The notes beneath the pieces are model-generated. The model saw only the letters and a list, made by a program, of their open reading frames with translations, did not search any database and had not been told where the DNA came from. The position numbers and the translations under genes were made by a program. Positions 51,201 through 62,719 of a stretch of 64,000 nucleotides of DNA are shown one piece after another. Each line of letters begins with the position of its first letter. Position 1 is the stretch's first letter. The DNA comes from Membranipora membranacea (Eukaryota; Bryozoa; Gymnolaemata; Cheilostomatida; Membraniporidae): assembly GCA_914767715.1 (NCBI GenBank), contig OU612073.1, forward strand, positions 13,392,001-13,456,000, in the 5' to 3' direction.

Positions 51201-54200
51201 TTAATGTGAAAACTAATATCTGGTGTGAAAATGTGACTACACATGGTATTACTTTATATGAGGTCTAGGCAGCAGGTAACAGTAGAGCTTTGACATAAAT
51301 ATACAATGGTTCTGGTTTATCTAGAATCCGGAAAACTAAAAAGCCTGATCAACCCGTAGTTGTGGTCACCTGTACGCGTATACTACTGCTAGCGAAATAC
51401 TGTTTTCTTGTTTGAAAAATAGGAAAAGAAGAGTGTGTTACTATTTCTATGGATGCGAATATAAATGAGAAACTCGTTTGTAAAGAAGTTCAGGCAAAAA
51501 CTAGAACTAGCCCCATGTGTTAAGTGTAGTATCACAATGCACTAAAGTTTTCATTGCGAGCACTGATTCTGTCAGACATGGCTGATAAGTAACTGATAAC
51601 GACCTACGTCTAAATAAAGGTCAAGGAACTCAATGAGTCGATTTAAAAATAGTCATCATTCCCAGCAGGAAAAATCTAACGGAATACACTCAATTCTCTC
51701 AAACTTTTCAAGCAATGAAACTTCCCCGATATTTTACAACTTCCTCCTCTTTGTCCTCTATTTGTGGAGATTAAAATGGTTGACTGAAATCAGATGGTCA
51801 TATCACATGCAACCTACCGGAGCATGGACGGCGAAACATTATTCCAGATTTCTCCACAAGGTTGTTCTGTTTGCAGGCAGGTCGGTGCACACCTGGCCTC
51901 CAACAAAAACCCAGTAGTCGATGGACAGCAGTAGGATTCGAGCACAGACTTTCAACACTTGTATGCTGAAGGACCGGGCTCTAACCAACTGAGCCACCTC
52001 CTACTCCTAAATGGCTTCATCACAATTTTTATCTCAACTTGGATAAACACACTTGTCTGGTACTGTACCTGGTTAGCATTGAGATCTTTGGGCCATTCAG
52101 GCAGTTGAGGAGGAGGATGCCGTGATCTGTCAAAGCGAAACGATTCACTTGCAAAGATCTGACTCTTGGTCCTTGTCTCACCCAGAGTTGATTTCATGAT
52201 GTTTTTTATTGCTTTAATCTAAAAAAGAGGACAGTAATTTATTTCATTTAAGAGAGTAAGCCCAGAAACCATAGATAGTTGTGACAGATATTTCTGGTCT
52301 TAAGCAAGCCTTTATGAGATGAGAAAATGTCTACTAATTTTCCCACACCACAAATAGAGTGCACTGCACTCCACCTGTCATCAGACAATCAAAGTTTAAA
52401 ATGACCTAATCTCAATATGGGATATCCGAAAGTTTACATCATAGAATGCACTATTGCTTGAACTCAGCTTGTGCCATCACCGCAAAATGTAGTGACACAT
52501 ATTTTTTTGAAGAATGTTACTTGGAGCGATACTGCCAAGGGAGGCAACTCAATTCAAAGATTAAAAGGTCAATTTTGATGAAATAGCCTGTAGCAAAAAG
52601 GTTTACCCTTTGATCAAGGAGTCTTCAACTCCTTGCTTTGATTGACGACACACCACTGTTACACGCTAAGTTGTGAGTGTGAATATACAGAAGAGTTCTA
52701 TGGTGTTGACATAGATCAAGTGTGATCCAATTTTCCTGCATTTTCATGCTAGCCGGTGGTGGCTCCCAGTAGAATGGAAACAGCTGGAGTGTGGAAGATT
52801 GGATCAAACTTGATCTAGTGCTGATGTTAGTTACAGAATGAATCCCAAAACCGATATGCCAGGTAAGCTCACGCAGCAGAGCAGCACCCGAATACTTATA
52901 TTTTATATTATGTATATTATAAATTCAAAAAATCTAACCATTGATGAGGGAGCAGAAATGAAAGTTATTTTGCCAAAGTTATCTTGTTACAGGTGATCAA
53001 ACTCAAAGACAGTAAATGATCACCTACTGTCTCTGAGTGAACTATATGTTTATATTATGTAGTATGCGTTGTATAAGTGGTGTGTGGTGTTTGATCTGAT
53101 GGGAATCATCGACAAAGAATAGACAGTTTTCTGAGCACTGATTTAGGCCTCAATTCGGAGTTGTCCTCTCTCCAGTTTGGTACTTTTAACCCACCGCCGC
53201 ATAGGAAAAACGTGCTGAAAAGAGGGTTATCTTGAAAACCGCTTATAATAAGATAAAAATCATGTTTGATTCAGAATCTGCAACATTGAAAACTCATATG
53301 GACATAGTTTGGGAAATAATTTTAGTAATTTGATAGTCAATTATAGCATTTTCTGCCTGTTTTGCGGGAAATTTGGCAGAATTTTTCATGAGTTTCGTCT
53401 CTAAAATTAAGAATTATCAACATTCAAGCTTCCAATGATTTGGAAACGCTGTCTCACAGGGTTTTCAATGGTGCAGACTTTGAATCAAAAATCATTTGTA
53501 TCCTATCATAAGCGGTTTTCAAGATAACCCTCTTTCAGCAGGTTTTTCCTATGCGGCTTGGGTTAAAAGTACCAAACTGGAGAGAGGACAACTCCGAATT
53601 GAGGCATAATTAAGAGCTCATAAAAAATTGTCTATTAGAATGATACACAGTAGGAGGATGAGGATACCCTGCAATACCACAAGAAGTTAGAAACAGTCAA
53701 ACCCAAACTGATTATGTTCTCTAGACTGAGTTCTTAGACAGGGTTCTAGTGGCATTCAGTTGTCAGCGAAGTGTCATAAATTAATGCACCAAACCTGTCT
53801 AGTCACTCAGACTAAATGCTTTGAGTACTCACCGGTTCATCTGCAGCCTGGACCTATTTGTAAATCAGGAAGGGATTGTTATGGGAAAAGGTCGTGGACT
53901 TATAAAATGATTGCAATTTTTTCCTTCCTTTGTCAGAAAAAATAAAGCAAATAAAATAAAAAGGTTATAACCTAGCAGACTAGCAGGGTCTTCAACGAAT
54001 CATAGGGGATGGTAGAAAGAAAGTTGCAAGCAACACAACAGCTAATAATGTAAGCACAAGTATGAAATTTGACAGGGCAGCACAACTCACCACAGAGCCA
54101 TCGACCTGGTCACACTGCTCCTCATATTGCTCGAACTCCTCCTCACTAAATGAGTCGTCATAGTAGGATTCCTCGAGTTCTGAGTTATTTATAGCTACAG

Positions 54201-57200
54201 GTTCATATATTCCTGATTCTAGTGTGGCTGTCCGGGGGTCACCTGAGGTCTCCGCAGTCTCTAGGAGATGATAATCTCCTGGATCCTCTACAACATCAGG
54301 TTAAAGTGCGTAAAACATAGCTCTATCTTTATAGACGCCATGGTGTCTTATATCTTTAACGGTAACTCCAGATTTTCAGTTGAGTAGACTTGTCATGACT
54401 AGCATCAGAATGATATAAGATTCTGTATCAAAATTGGTGAATCTTACAATGCCTATTACTGCCAGACATCGCTGTGGCTCGATCAAACCAACTACAGGAT
54501 TGGAAAATTAAATTTCAAGTGAACAGCTGTAAGGTCCTTCCATACACAAAGTGCTCTGCCTATGGGTATTACTCATCTGCACATAATCAAATTTAGCAGA
54601 TGGGGTTGTCAAAAAATAAAAAATTTGATGTCAAATTCCACATTTAAAAGCTGCTCAGTTTTCTTTTTAAAACTGAGCCGCCTTTAAAAGTTCATCGCCT
54701 AGTCCAGTATGTACTAATGTACCTGCTGTTCACTAGATTCTCGGATGCCACATTAAAACTATAATTGCAATCGCAAAACAAAATCCGTTAAAGAACTTAT
54801 ATATTCTTCCATTGAACAAAAATCTTACCTGCAGTTGGCACATCATCATAATCCACTTCTCCGGAATCATCGGGAGTTGTCTGTTCTGTACTGATGGGAG
54901 TGTCAATCGACACCTCATCATAGAACACAGAGTTACCCCTCTCCTTACGGATAACCTGCCGCCTTCGGCTGTCGGCGGGGTTTGTGGTTGGCACTGGGGG
55001 AGGATTGTTGGAGCTTGAAGCCCCTAGTCTTTCTGAAAGTTCATCTATCACAGGCTCATGGGCAGGGGAAGCCGGATGGTTGGATTTGAAAGACCTGTTT
55101 GCTTCGCGTTGCCACTTAGAATTCTGACTTGCTTCTAGTTCTAGTTCAGTTTCAGAAGTTAGCTCCTGAGTAGGACTACGTTTGATTGTGCCTGTCTGTG
55201 CCTCTTCAGCTGAGGATTCAAAGGAGGAGTCATGTCCGTCTGATTCTATGGCGGAGTTTGCAAAGTGACCTGATTTGAAGTTTGCATTAATATCATTAGG
55301 CGCCATGGCCTGTAAGGGAAATATACCAAGTATTGTGAATGAGGAGATAGCAATCTTTGAATGAACAACTTCGTAACAAGTACATTGATAAGAGTGAAAA
55401 TGTACCCCATGCTAGAAAAAAAGTAATCTATGCATCATTTTAAATGAAACCATTGAGCAGCCAACACTGCTACTAACTTTAGAGCAACATAAAAGCTAGG
55501 CAAGTTTGAAATGAACAAACAATATATGCTCCACTAATTTTCAAAGAACAAATCCAAAGGACCCTGGTACAGACAGTAGCACTGATCAATAATAAGAGAC
55601 AATCAATTTGACAAATGTTCTAGAGATGAGTACTCACAACCAAAATTACTCACAACTTACAAACAACACCAAACGTTTTCTCCAAATTGTCCCCAAAATA
55701 TTGTTTTGGTTATCAGCACCACAGGAACTGACAACATGCTGGAAATTCAATTAATAAATTCAATCATTTAAATTTAAATTTCAACAACAAAAAATTCAAA
55801 CAAGGAAGTTGCACAAAGCTGTCAAATCAGATACTAAAAACTTATCTGACCCGCAGACAGTAAGTACTCTGACAAGTACTCAAGTGCATACTGTCTACGT
55901 AACCTAGAGCCTAGAGGAGGCTACAAATAGATAAAAAGCAAGCACCAATTTTAGCTAGCTGAGGGGGGGGGGAGTTATTATTAGGACGTGAGGTTGTTAA
56001 AATTTTAATGCAAGCCGAACATTTCTCTAGACCTACTTCAAGCCGCTCAAATCAGAGCTTTTCCCGGTGCGAGTGTTATGAGAATAGTGAATCCCTTGCT
56101 AGACAGTCTGATGGTATGATAGACCCCCTAAAGTATGCCTATATCAGAATGGCTGCTCAAATATCAATATGTCGGATAACAAAACCATATAAACAACTAG
56201 CTATAATTTAATTTTAATTAACAAATATTAGATTCTTCTCGAACTACAATTTCCAAACTGAGGGGGAAGGAAACTGCCACAGATTTGACAGAACCAGGCA
56301 TATTTGTGACAACCTTCTGTCAACTCAGGTCAACAAAGGTTATCAAAGTCATAGCTCACCTCACAATCCACTAGCCAAAACAAAATGTTAGGAAAGGTGA
56401 GCTTTTGTTGATATTACCCTGTTCTTTTTAATTGCAATTGAGTAGGCCAGGACAGAACATGGAGAATGGCTGATACATCTTGTAGTAAAACTGCATTGAC
56501 AGCAAGTTTAACTTCTGGGTGACAAATACCAGCAGCCTGGAGAGAAAAGTCAACCTGCAGTCATGTTAAACTTTACAGTAACTCTTTGAGCAGTCATGGA
56601 TACATGCTTGAGGAAACTGACCTGATTGTCTCGAGTTAGAGTGGCCGGGTCATCGGTTCCTTCAGATGGAGTAAAAGATACATCATCATATATAGGTACA
56701 GTTTTAGTCTCCTCTGTCATGTCTGCTACAAAACATTTAAAGTTCTATGTTTTTTTTTCTGGAATGGAGCAACCAACACACTTGTAGTAGTAGCCCTGTG
56801 AATTACTATCGCTTTCACAGCGATCAAAGTCCATGCAACCTTATCAAGAATACAATCTTATAAAACAGTCTTTGGTTTTTAGATAATACGCCAGCAATAT
56901 AAGTGTGATGTTGTGTCTAGAAGAGGATGACTTAGGTCCAGCTAGCAGGAGGCGCAACCAAACCTGCTCTTATCAAACTAGATAATCCAAAGCAAAACTT
57001 CTGACCCGCTCCCGACTACACCATTGATCATTTGATACACCGTCCTCGTCATCCTGCTCACACTTTCAGACTAAATGATTGATGGCAAGGAATGACCTAA
57101 CAAAGCGTGATTGCAAGTTGGTTAAGTATGCAGCCTACACTTCAGATATTTATATACTGGCAATCATTCAAGAGAATGTTTCATGGTTGATGGAGTGCAA

Positions 57201-59269
57201 TAAAAAACAACAGGGCGTTGCCTGGAGACCATTAAAACGAGATAAAAAACAAAACTATCACATGGCCATCATAAGCTATAACAGACACATTGGCTGTGAT
57301 TTGTTTGTTGATTTGGGAACGATTCTTTCCTCATCTCTCATGAGTGATGGACTTGTAGCTTATAACTTACTATCCAATTGATACTGAGTCCCAATACTGA
57401 TGGCAGTATTTGAATAACACCATGTTATACAAGACAGGTGTATGTCTAATCCAGACATTCCGGCATAGAGTTTTATAAATGACTGAACTGTACCCGTGAC
57501 CAGGGACTGATGACAGTGTTTGGATAGTGCAGCTGTGTTATTCAAGACAGTCTGATTGAGACTCTCGGGCGTATATAGTTTCCTCCAGGAGGTCATGTTA
57601 AAGTTTTAGCATAGATGATGAGGATCACCTTAATCGTAAGCTTATAAAAGGTCAGGAATAACAAGAGAGAGGACAAATTTTCACCACACACTATCAGCTG
57701 TAGCCTGTACCCTTTACTAGTAGCTTTGATAAGATAAGAAAGTGATATATGGTGTGGGTATGACTATGAGTAAGCGTGTTAATCCATACTCAACTACTCA
57801 ATGGGCGAATGCTAACTAGAAGTACAAACTCTTAGATGGTATTTTTGGGTCTTCTGTTACACACAACATTCCTCCACCACTTAGAAACTTCTAAACTCCT
57901 TGTCCTGGTATTCATTGCACCTTATGAAATTCTAGCAGAGAAAACACTTCTAATAAGGGAAATAAATAGAACACCGATCGATGCCGACTAAAACGCTAAA
58001 CTAAAATGTGGAACCTTTCCACCTGACATTATATTTAATGTTGGAGCTGTCAAAGTTTAGATTCAGGCATGTTTGCTGTCACTCTGGCTATTATAGTGGC
58101 TATCTGACACACATCAAGTTATCAGGTAACTGATAGAAAAAAACAGGTCTGAGGTTTGTCCAAAAGTAATTGCATCAATGTTGCAACTTTCATTTCAGTA
58201 AATATTTATGCTGGGTTTATTATCGGGTGACTTCTACTATTCAAATCCGAATTATACATCAGTTTCTCGTTTTAGGGGAAATTTACATCTTTGTAGGGAT
58301 TAGGTCAGCCGCTACACTGTGATTAATAGCGATACAGAAAGAAAACATCCGACAAAAATTATCTCTCAAATTTCCTAAGCCCAGACAAATAAAAGCAGAT
58401 TTTGCAATCCTAATATGGCACTACTGACAAAAATCCAGAGAGGTAATTCTATGTCCTGTTCATTGAACAGTCAGGTAATAATTACACCTTTTACCCTATC
58501 TTTACCTACACAATCAAGCGCTGTATGATCAATAATGAACTCAAAGGCAAAGCATGACCTAATACCTGTATGCCTGCTCACATGACAAATACCTTTGTTA
58601 GAGGATTTAGTGGATTTCCCGTGTTTTGTTTGGCAGTTGCTTTTCAAGCAGCAGCAATCAGACAGGCTGACCTGATGCCGCTTACGTATGGCGTAACGCA
58701 AACAATAATATGGTCGTTGGCAGCATCAGTAGTAGCTGCCATGGCCAAACATTAAATTGCATTCATGTTATTTGAAGCTGACCCTGTGTCACTAGTTATG
58801 AATTTGATCTTTCAATAATCATTTTCTGCCTACTGACTGAAGTATTTTACTCCCACGATAACCTTTGATTATCTAGTAAAGCGACTAATGGTATCAACAG
58901 TATGTAAATCAAAACTTTTAGTATGTGAATTAACGAGTTCAAAGTAGTTTGACACCGCTTACAAGGTTTCCTTCGTGGGTTATCCTTCGTGCAAAGCAGG
59001 TATACCATCTAATGTAATGCAGCCGCGCCATGAATATTTATAAATGCAGAATACAGGAACTAACCTCTTCCAGTGGATGGTTCTATTAGAGTAGGCACAT
59101 GCCCTGGTTGTTGTCTCACCGAAGTCTGCTCTTGAACTGTGTTTACAGTCTGAGATGGTTTGTAGGCCTCAAGCGTGCCAGTCTGCCTTGTCCCATCAGT
59201 GACCGCTTGGCGATATGAGCTTTGTCTAGCTACTCCGCCTCCACCAGCGTTATTTTTCCTGGAGTTCAT
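38179..59269 (-). CDS. ARHGEF10-like: RhoGEF of the ARHGEF10/ARHGEF10L/ARHGEF17 family
   Basis: I assembled 27 coding exons (minus strand) with consistent phases into 4506 nt, 1501 aa, from ATG at 59,269 to TAA at 38,181-38,179. Order: acidic, Ser-rich N-terminus (1-378), DH domain (about 379-600), PH-like region (about 601-838), beta-propeller (about 839-1156), low-complexity Ser/Asp/Glu tail to 1501. The family activates Rho GTPases, mainly RhoA-type, by nucleotide exchange at the cytoskeleton; DH gives catalysis and the propeller is the family hallmark. Length fits ARHGEF10 (about 1370) with a longer tail. The start is the first ATG of the first exon found; upstream 5' UTR exons are possible. 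TBCC lies upstream on the same strand. Nothing suggests a broken gene. Confidence 0.85.
39268..39306. repeat. ACATGT palindromic microsatellite
   Basis: ACATGT/GTACATGT units run for about 40 bp within RhoGEF intron 26. The sequence is self-complementary and could form hairpins. No function is evident. Confidence 0.65.
42322..42407. repeat. Hairpin with about 39-bp arms in RhoGEF intron 20
   Basis: Arm 42,322-42,360 and its inverted copy 42,369-42,407 differ at about two to three positions around an 8-nt loop; CATTGTGCAGTAGTTGGATG is the core of arm 1. It lies 100 bp downstream of exon 20. It may be a tiny foldback element or an RNA hairpin. Confidence 0.7.
42505..45413 (-). CDS. RhoGEF exons 16-20: beta-propeller
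   Basis: Exons 45,263-45,413 (LQYLWVCSSNESHGQITLLS), 44,575-44,817 (HIWMSDSTNHVFVHG, VYLALANGTVLKY), 43,601-43,740, 43,042-43,225 (IWFSCVGNTNLRLVH) and 42,505-42,608 (LVWVGTSTGHILTIPVP). The repeated W-V/S-G-hydrophobic strands are the WD40-like propeller shared by ARHGEF10, ARHGEF10L and ARHGEF17. The apparent longer frame at 44,818-44,935 is intron read-through. Confidence 0.8.
45688..48261 (-). CDS. RhoGEF exons 11-15: PH-like region
   Basis: Exons 48,170-48,261 (EQKDRRLLLFDDLICLIKI, the PH beta strands), 47,718-47,890 (KWRCPVTDVEY), 46,600-46,724 (a helical insert), 46,029-46,248 (IKLRDEQLQ; VFLMSSPEAKQDWVMDFRAV, the PH C-terminal helix with its Trp) and 45,688-45,791. Exon 12 starts at 47,890 after TCTAACCTCTTCAG, not at the upstream ATG, because only this joins in frame with exon 11. 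Confidence 0.8.
48544..48756. mobile_element. MITE-like element with CAGGGCCGTAGTT ends
   Basis: The ends CAGGGCCGTAGTT and AACTACGGGCCTG are inverted repeats about 210 bp apart in RhoGEF intron 10. No coding capacity is present. Short similar flanks could be a target duplication but are unclear. Confidence 0.5.
49109..51009 (-). CDS. RhoGEF exons 6-10: DH catalytic domain
   Basis: Exons 50,932-51,009 (RRYVVADMIGIENSYVNSL, conserved region 1), 50,228-50,401 (DYKKPM...IFYKLEEILEGHLWF), 49,919-50,035 (FSKEIVLDRYSDFINNF), 49,505-49,597 (GLMIKVVQRFPQYILQIK, conserved region 3) and 49,109-49,312 (DLIKHTSTEHADYLQL, ending EKKRN...). The key CR1 Glu and the QRFPQYIL motif are present, so exchange activity is expected. 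The 50,228 exon ends at AAT|GTAGGG, chosen by phase. Confidence 0.88.
51921..52005 (-). mobile_element. tRNA-like sequence, probably a SINE head
   Basis: Minus-strand TGGCTCAGTTGGTTAGAGC is a good A-box region, and TGCTCGAATCC resembles a B box. The acceptor stem is poorly formed, and the similarity runs into an unrelated body (51,860-51,920). A SINE or degenerate tRNA is likelier than a functional tRNA gene. Confidence 0.45.
52069..59269 (-). CDS. RhoGEF exons 1-5: acidic N-terminal region
   Basis: Exons 59,065-59,269 (from MNSRKN), 56,622-56,722 (MTEETKTVPIYDDVSF), 54,829-55,309 (contains AMAPNDINANF; Ser-rich; ends EVDYDDVPTA), 54,091-54,287 (acidic: ESYYDDSFSEEEFEQYEEQ) and 52,069-52,218 (IKAIKNIM...PQLPEWPKDLNANQ). 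Phases match across all joins. Repeated Y-D-D segments could be phosphotyrosine sites. Exon 3 has its own ATG just after its acceptor, so a shorter isoform could start there. Confidence 0.72.
53143..53612. mobile_element. Foldback element with about 170-bp inverted arms in RhoGEF intron 4
   Basis: The arm at 53,143-53,310 (CGGAGTTGTCCTCTCTCCAG, AGGGTTATCTTGAAAACCGC) recurs inverted at 53,445-53,612 with roughly a tenth of positions changed. A spacer of about 130 bp separates them. No coding capacity; a non-autonomous foldback/MITE. Confidence 0.7.
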
Positions 59270-61126
59270 CGCTACAGTTGAGGTGAAGTGATGCACTTGA
59301 CCCAATCTCAAGTCTTAATCAAGATAAAGTAAAAGAAACAATAAGACAATTATCACATGACTAGTTTCGAGATAGATAATACGGAATGTACGGTCTGAAA
59401 GACCGACCACACACATGTAGTGCATGTAATTTCCTGCTAGTTGACCGTGGGTCAGGCTGCAGATACCATCGATTTCGTGTTGAAGCTGAAAGCATACTGG
59501 TCAAAACCAGAGGCATAAAACTATCTTATATGGCATACATTGTGCGTGTGGGAGTTTAGCTATGCTATGGTATTCACATTAAAAGCTGTTAAATATAATT
59601 AATCACTCACCATAGCTTGGAGGAGAATGCACTGGAATTAATAATTATGTAAAACAACTTCCACTGATAAAATTGGAGATATCAATCAAGCCAACTAAAT
59701 CTACTAACAAATCAGCTGAAATGTTTTAGTTGACATAGTGCAGCCAAATTTGCTTGATAAATGGCTTTATATCCAAGTCACTGCATTCAGAATAATAGGT
59801 GATTATTCAACAAGTGATAAAAGAATTTGAGCCTGAGAAACCTATTCAATAAGCAGCATTGGTGATTGCATGAATAATCAGTAGCCCGTGATTTATAACC
59901 AGGAACTTAATAGAAACCAAGGCTATAGCATAACATCAAGAAAGGGGATATACAGTGTGGTCATAACTACTGAAATGATACTGAGTTAGATTGGTACTCA
60001 GCAGCAATGACAGTTAGCATCATATAATATAAGTAACCCAATAGCTAGTACTCTCCCCACCAGGTGTTATTAGTGAAGGATAACAAACCTAATATAACGT
60101 GGTTTAAGAGGTGATACAATACAATTCAAACAAAATAATCTGACAGAGTTAACATAATTGATGGGATTACATGTCTCAGGCTACTATGTTATGATGGGTT
60201 TTATTTCCTGCCGAGTATAGGAGAGCCCAATTTATTGCAAACAGAATATTGCCATGAAGACTAACAGCCATTGCACACAGTCTACCACTCGTCATTGCCA
60301 ATATGTGTTTCAATTAGAAGTTTGCATTGCAAGACGCTAAGAAGCCTTACAAAAAGAGTTTTAACCGACTCCAACTGGAAAGGTTAGGAATTGACTTATG
60401 ATGACGTTTTTGATACAAAACCTTCCTAAACTGCAATCAGCGATTGTATCCAAGCATCAGTGATATTTCCAGTAATCAAACAAGTTGCATGATGGCGGAA
60501 TGGTCATTTGTGTTGTAACTGATCGGTTTATATTGATACACAATATAGAAATACAAATAAATTATACCAAGAGTTTTCTCCTCATAATATGTGGTAGCGC
60601 AACTTCATTATAATCAAATAATCACAGATATATTGTTTTTTATCTTTGCCTGTGTGGCGAGTTCAAAACTATAATTGGTAATCCTAGAGCGCTCGTAAGC
60701 AGCAACATAATTGTGCAAAATTAAATGTTCGATTCCATTCAATTACTTTCCCAAGGTGCGGGTGCAGGTACTGTTGTCCATCTTCATGACCGACATGAAT
60801 AATCATTAAAACAAGTTTGTTCCCTCTGTGCTGGCGGAAGGATATTGTACTAAACATTTGCAATATCCCTCAGCCACCACAGAGAAAATAAACTTGTTCT
60901 TAGCAATCATGACACAACTCACAAAGATGAAGTGATTTGGCACAAATTAGTCATGATTTTAAAGGTAAATGTCTTTCCTAAGAATGACTCATCAACTAAC
61001 AAACTAAGTCCGTATAATTTTGTCAGGATATGAGGGGAAGGATTGCCCAACCTTCAAATCATTTTAGTGCAATGCAAAGTCCATTGTTAGCTCCGTTAAA
61101 GTCGATTCAAACCTTGTCCCTTAATG
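59270..61126. other. Intergenic region between TBCC and the RhoGEF gene
   Basis: It probably holds the RhoGEF promoter and the TBCC 3' UTR. No coding exon is seen. A hairpin of two roughly 38-bp arms occupies 60,810-60,847 and 60,861-60,899 (GGAAGGATATTG against its inverted copy); it resembles a small MITE. Confidence 0.4.
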
Positions 61127-62719
61127 TTATAAGGTGTGCGGAATTTGATAATTTTCTCCCATCGTGTTCCAGTGAGGCGACTGTTTATCTTTCACTAACC
61201 AGTTGAAATCATCGACAGCATCCCAGTTATTGACCTCTCTGCTCAGACCCGACTCAGTGTAATGGTCATCTATATCTTCATAAGACAGCTTGTAGGGTGC
61301 GAAAAGCAAATCTGAAATGAATAGACATTGAAAGTGCTGATAATCTGAGCAGCATCAAGAGGTATAATCCATAACTTATTCCTCAATCCTGACAGACAAG
61401 CCTAAAATGGTGGCCATCCAGGGTATATCACCAGCAGAGGGTTGAAGTTTGAACAGTTGAACAAAAACCAAGAAAAAAATGAAACAGGTGAAAACAGACC
61501 ATTTGGAAATCTCCTAGACAGAGTCTACGGTCAGACAATTTCAACTGATAGTTTGCTGATGGTTGAAAACACGGGATCAAATAATGAATATAGGACAAAT
61601 TATTATTTTTTGAACAAATCAGGTATCAAACTAATGGATGCAACTTATCCCCAAACTTCCATGATATCAAAAAAACCAGGCGGTGATATCATTACCTTTA
61701 CTGTCTTCGATGATGGCTTTACTTGTCACATGAATGTGAAATCTTGAATGTACAGCTTCATGTATCCTGAGTTGCTGACAAGCCAAAACAAAAGTCGACT
61801 TCTCACATCTCTCGATAAACACAGACCTAGAAAATAGCAATCCATATAGGTATCACATAATAGAGAAAAGTTTGGCATAAGGATGTTAGGAGAATAAAAT
61901 AAAAAGTTTAGGCCTATCTGGATTAACAGTAGGTGCTATTGTCAGTGGATGCATAAATACCTATACCTCTGTCAGCAGACGCATAAATACCTATAACTCA
62001 TTGTTAAGAAAAGCGAGATATACCCACCTTGCGCAAGGTCCGCATATAAAATTTGAGCTCTTTACATCAGTAAGGTGCATGGCACTTGGAACCCCTTTGA
62101 GCTTGATAGTACAGTTTGTCAGCTTTGTCATAATCACATCCTTGTTTTTGATATCATCAGCACTTATTTCTATCGTGCAGTCAGTTTTGTTGTCGACACG
62201 ATATTCGTTGGCGGAGTTATCATAGGATACAGCTGAACCAGAAGTAGACGATTGCTGTGGCTCACTGGGCTTTTGGTCGCCAGCAGAGGGTTTCGTTGCA
62301 TTCTGTTTCTTACGGTTCTTGAAAGCAAATTTCTTCTTTGGCATGAGCTCATCTCTTCTCAGGGATATCTCAACTTGAATTTCCTTAAGTAGATTTTGGC
62401 TTTGGCCCAAGTCAAAGGCAGTCAGGAACATTGTTGAATCTGATACAAATTTCTGCAGTGTGGACAGCTTACAAGAAAGCTCATCAAAGAAGGCAGCCAA
62501 TGTATTTTGAGCTTGATCACCTGCAGCACCAAGTCCATCTCTTATCTCTTGAGCACCAGAATCTACTGTTTTCTTGTAAAATTCTGTGCTTTCATTTTCA
62601 GAGGAGTATTTTTCAGACTCTTCTCTTCTTTGGTTGGCTACTTTCAGCCTCTCCTCTTCCCTCTCTTGAAGTTTTTTACTAATATTGTCTCTTTTTCCTT
62701 GAAGATCTACCTCAGACAT
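61127..62719 (-). CDS. TBCC: Tubulin-folding cofactor C
   Basis: Three exons (minus): 62,028-62,719, 61,696-61,826 and 61,127-61,311, phases matching, 335 aa (human about 346). The N-terminal third is a charged helical, spectrin-like region; a linker has PKKKFAFKNRKK, as in vertebrate TBCC. The C-terminal beta-helix C-CAP/cofactor C domain spans about 180-320. Exon 2 (short, easily missed) carries FVLACQQLRIHEA, including the conserved QQLR arginine (about residue 251) used as the GAP arginine finger on beta-tubulin. LLFAPYKLSY and NNWDAVDDFNWL finish the domain. TBCC triggers GTP hydrolysis in the cofactor D/E/tubulin complex and releases folded alpha/beta-tubulin in the cytosol. The start is the first ATG of a long frame and aligns with the family N-terminus. 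Confidence 0.93.

Noticed and set aside
51921-52005. Functional tRNA gene
   Set aside because: A and B boxes are present but the acceptor and anticodon stems do not pair well; a SINE head is more likely.
58471-58755. Overlapping open frames on both strands upstream of RhoGEF exon 2
   Set aside because: No phase-compatible junction with neighbouring exons and no family features.
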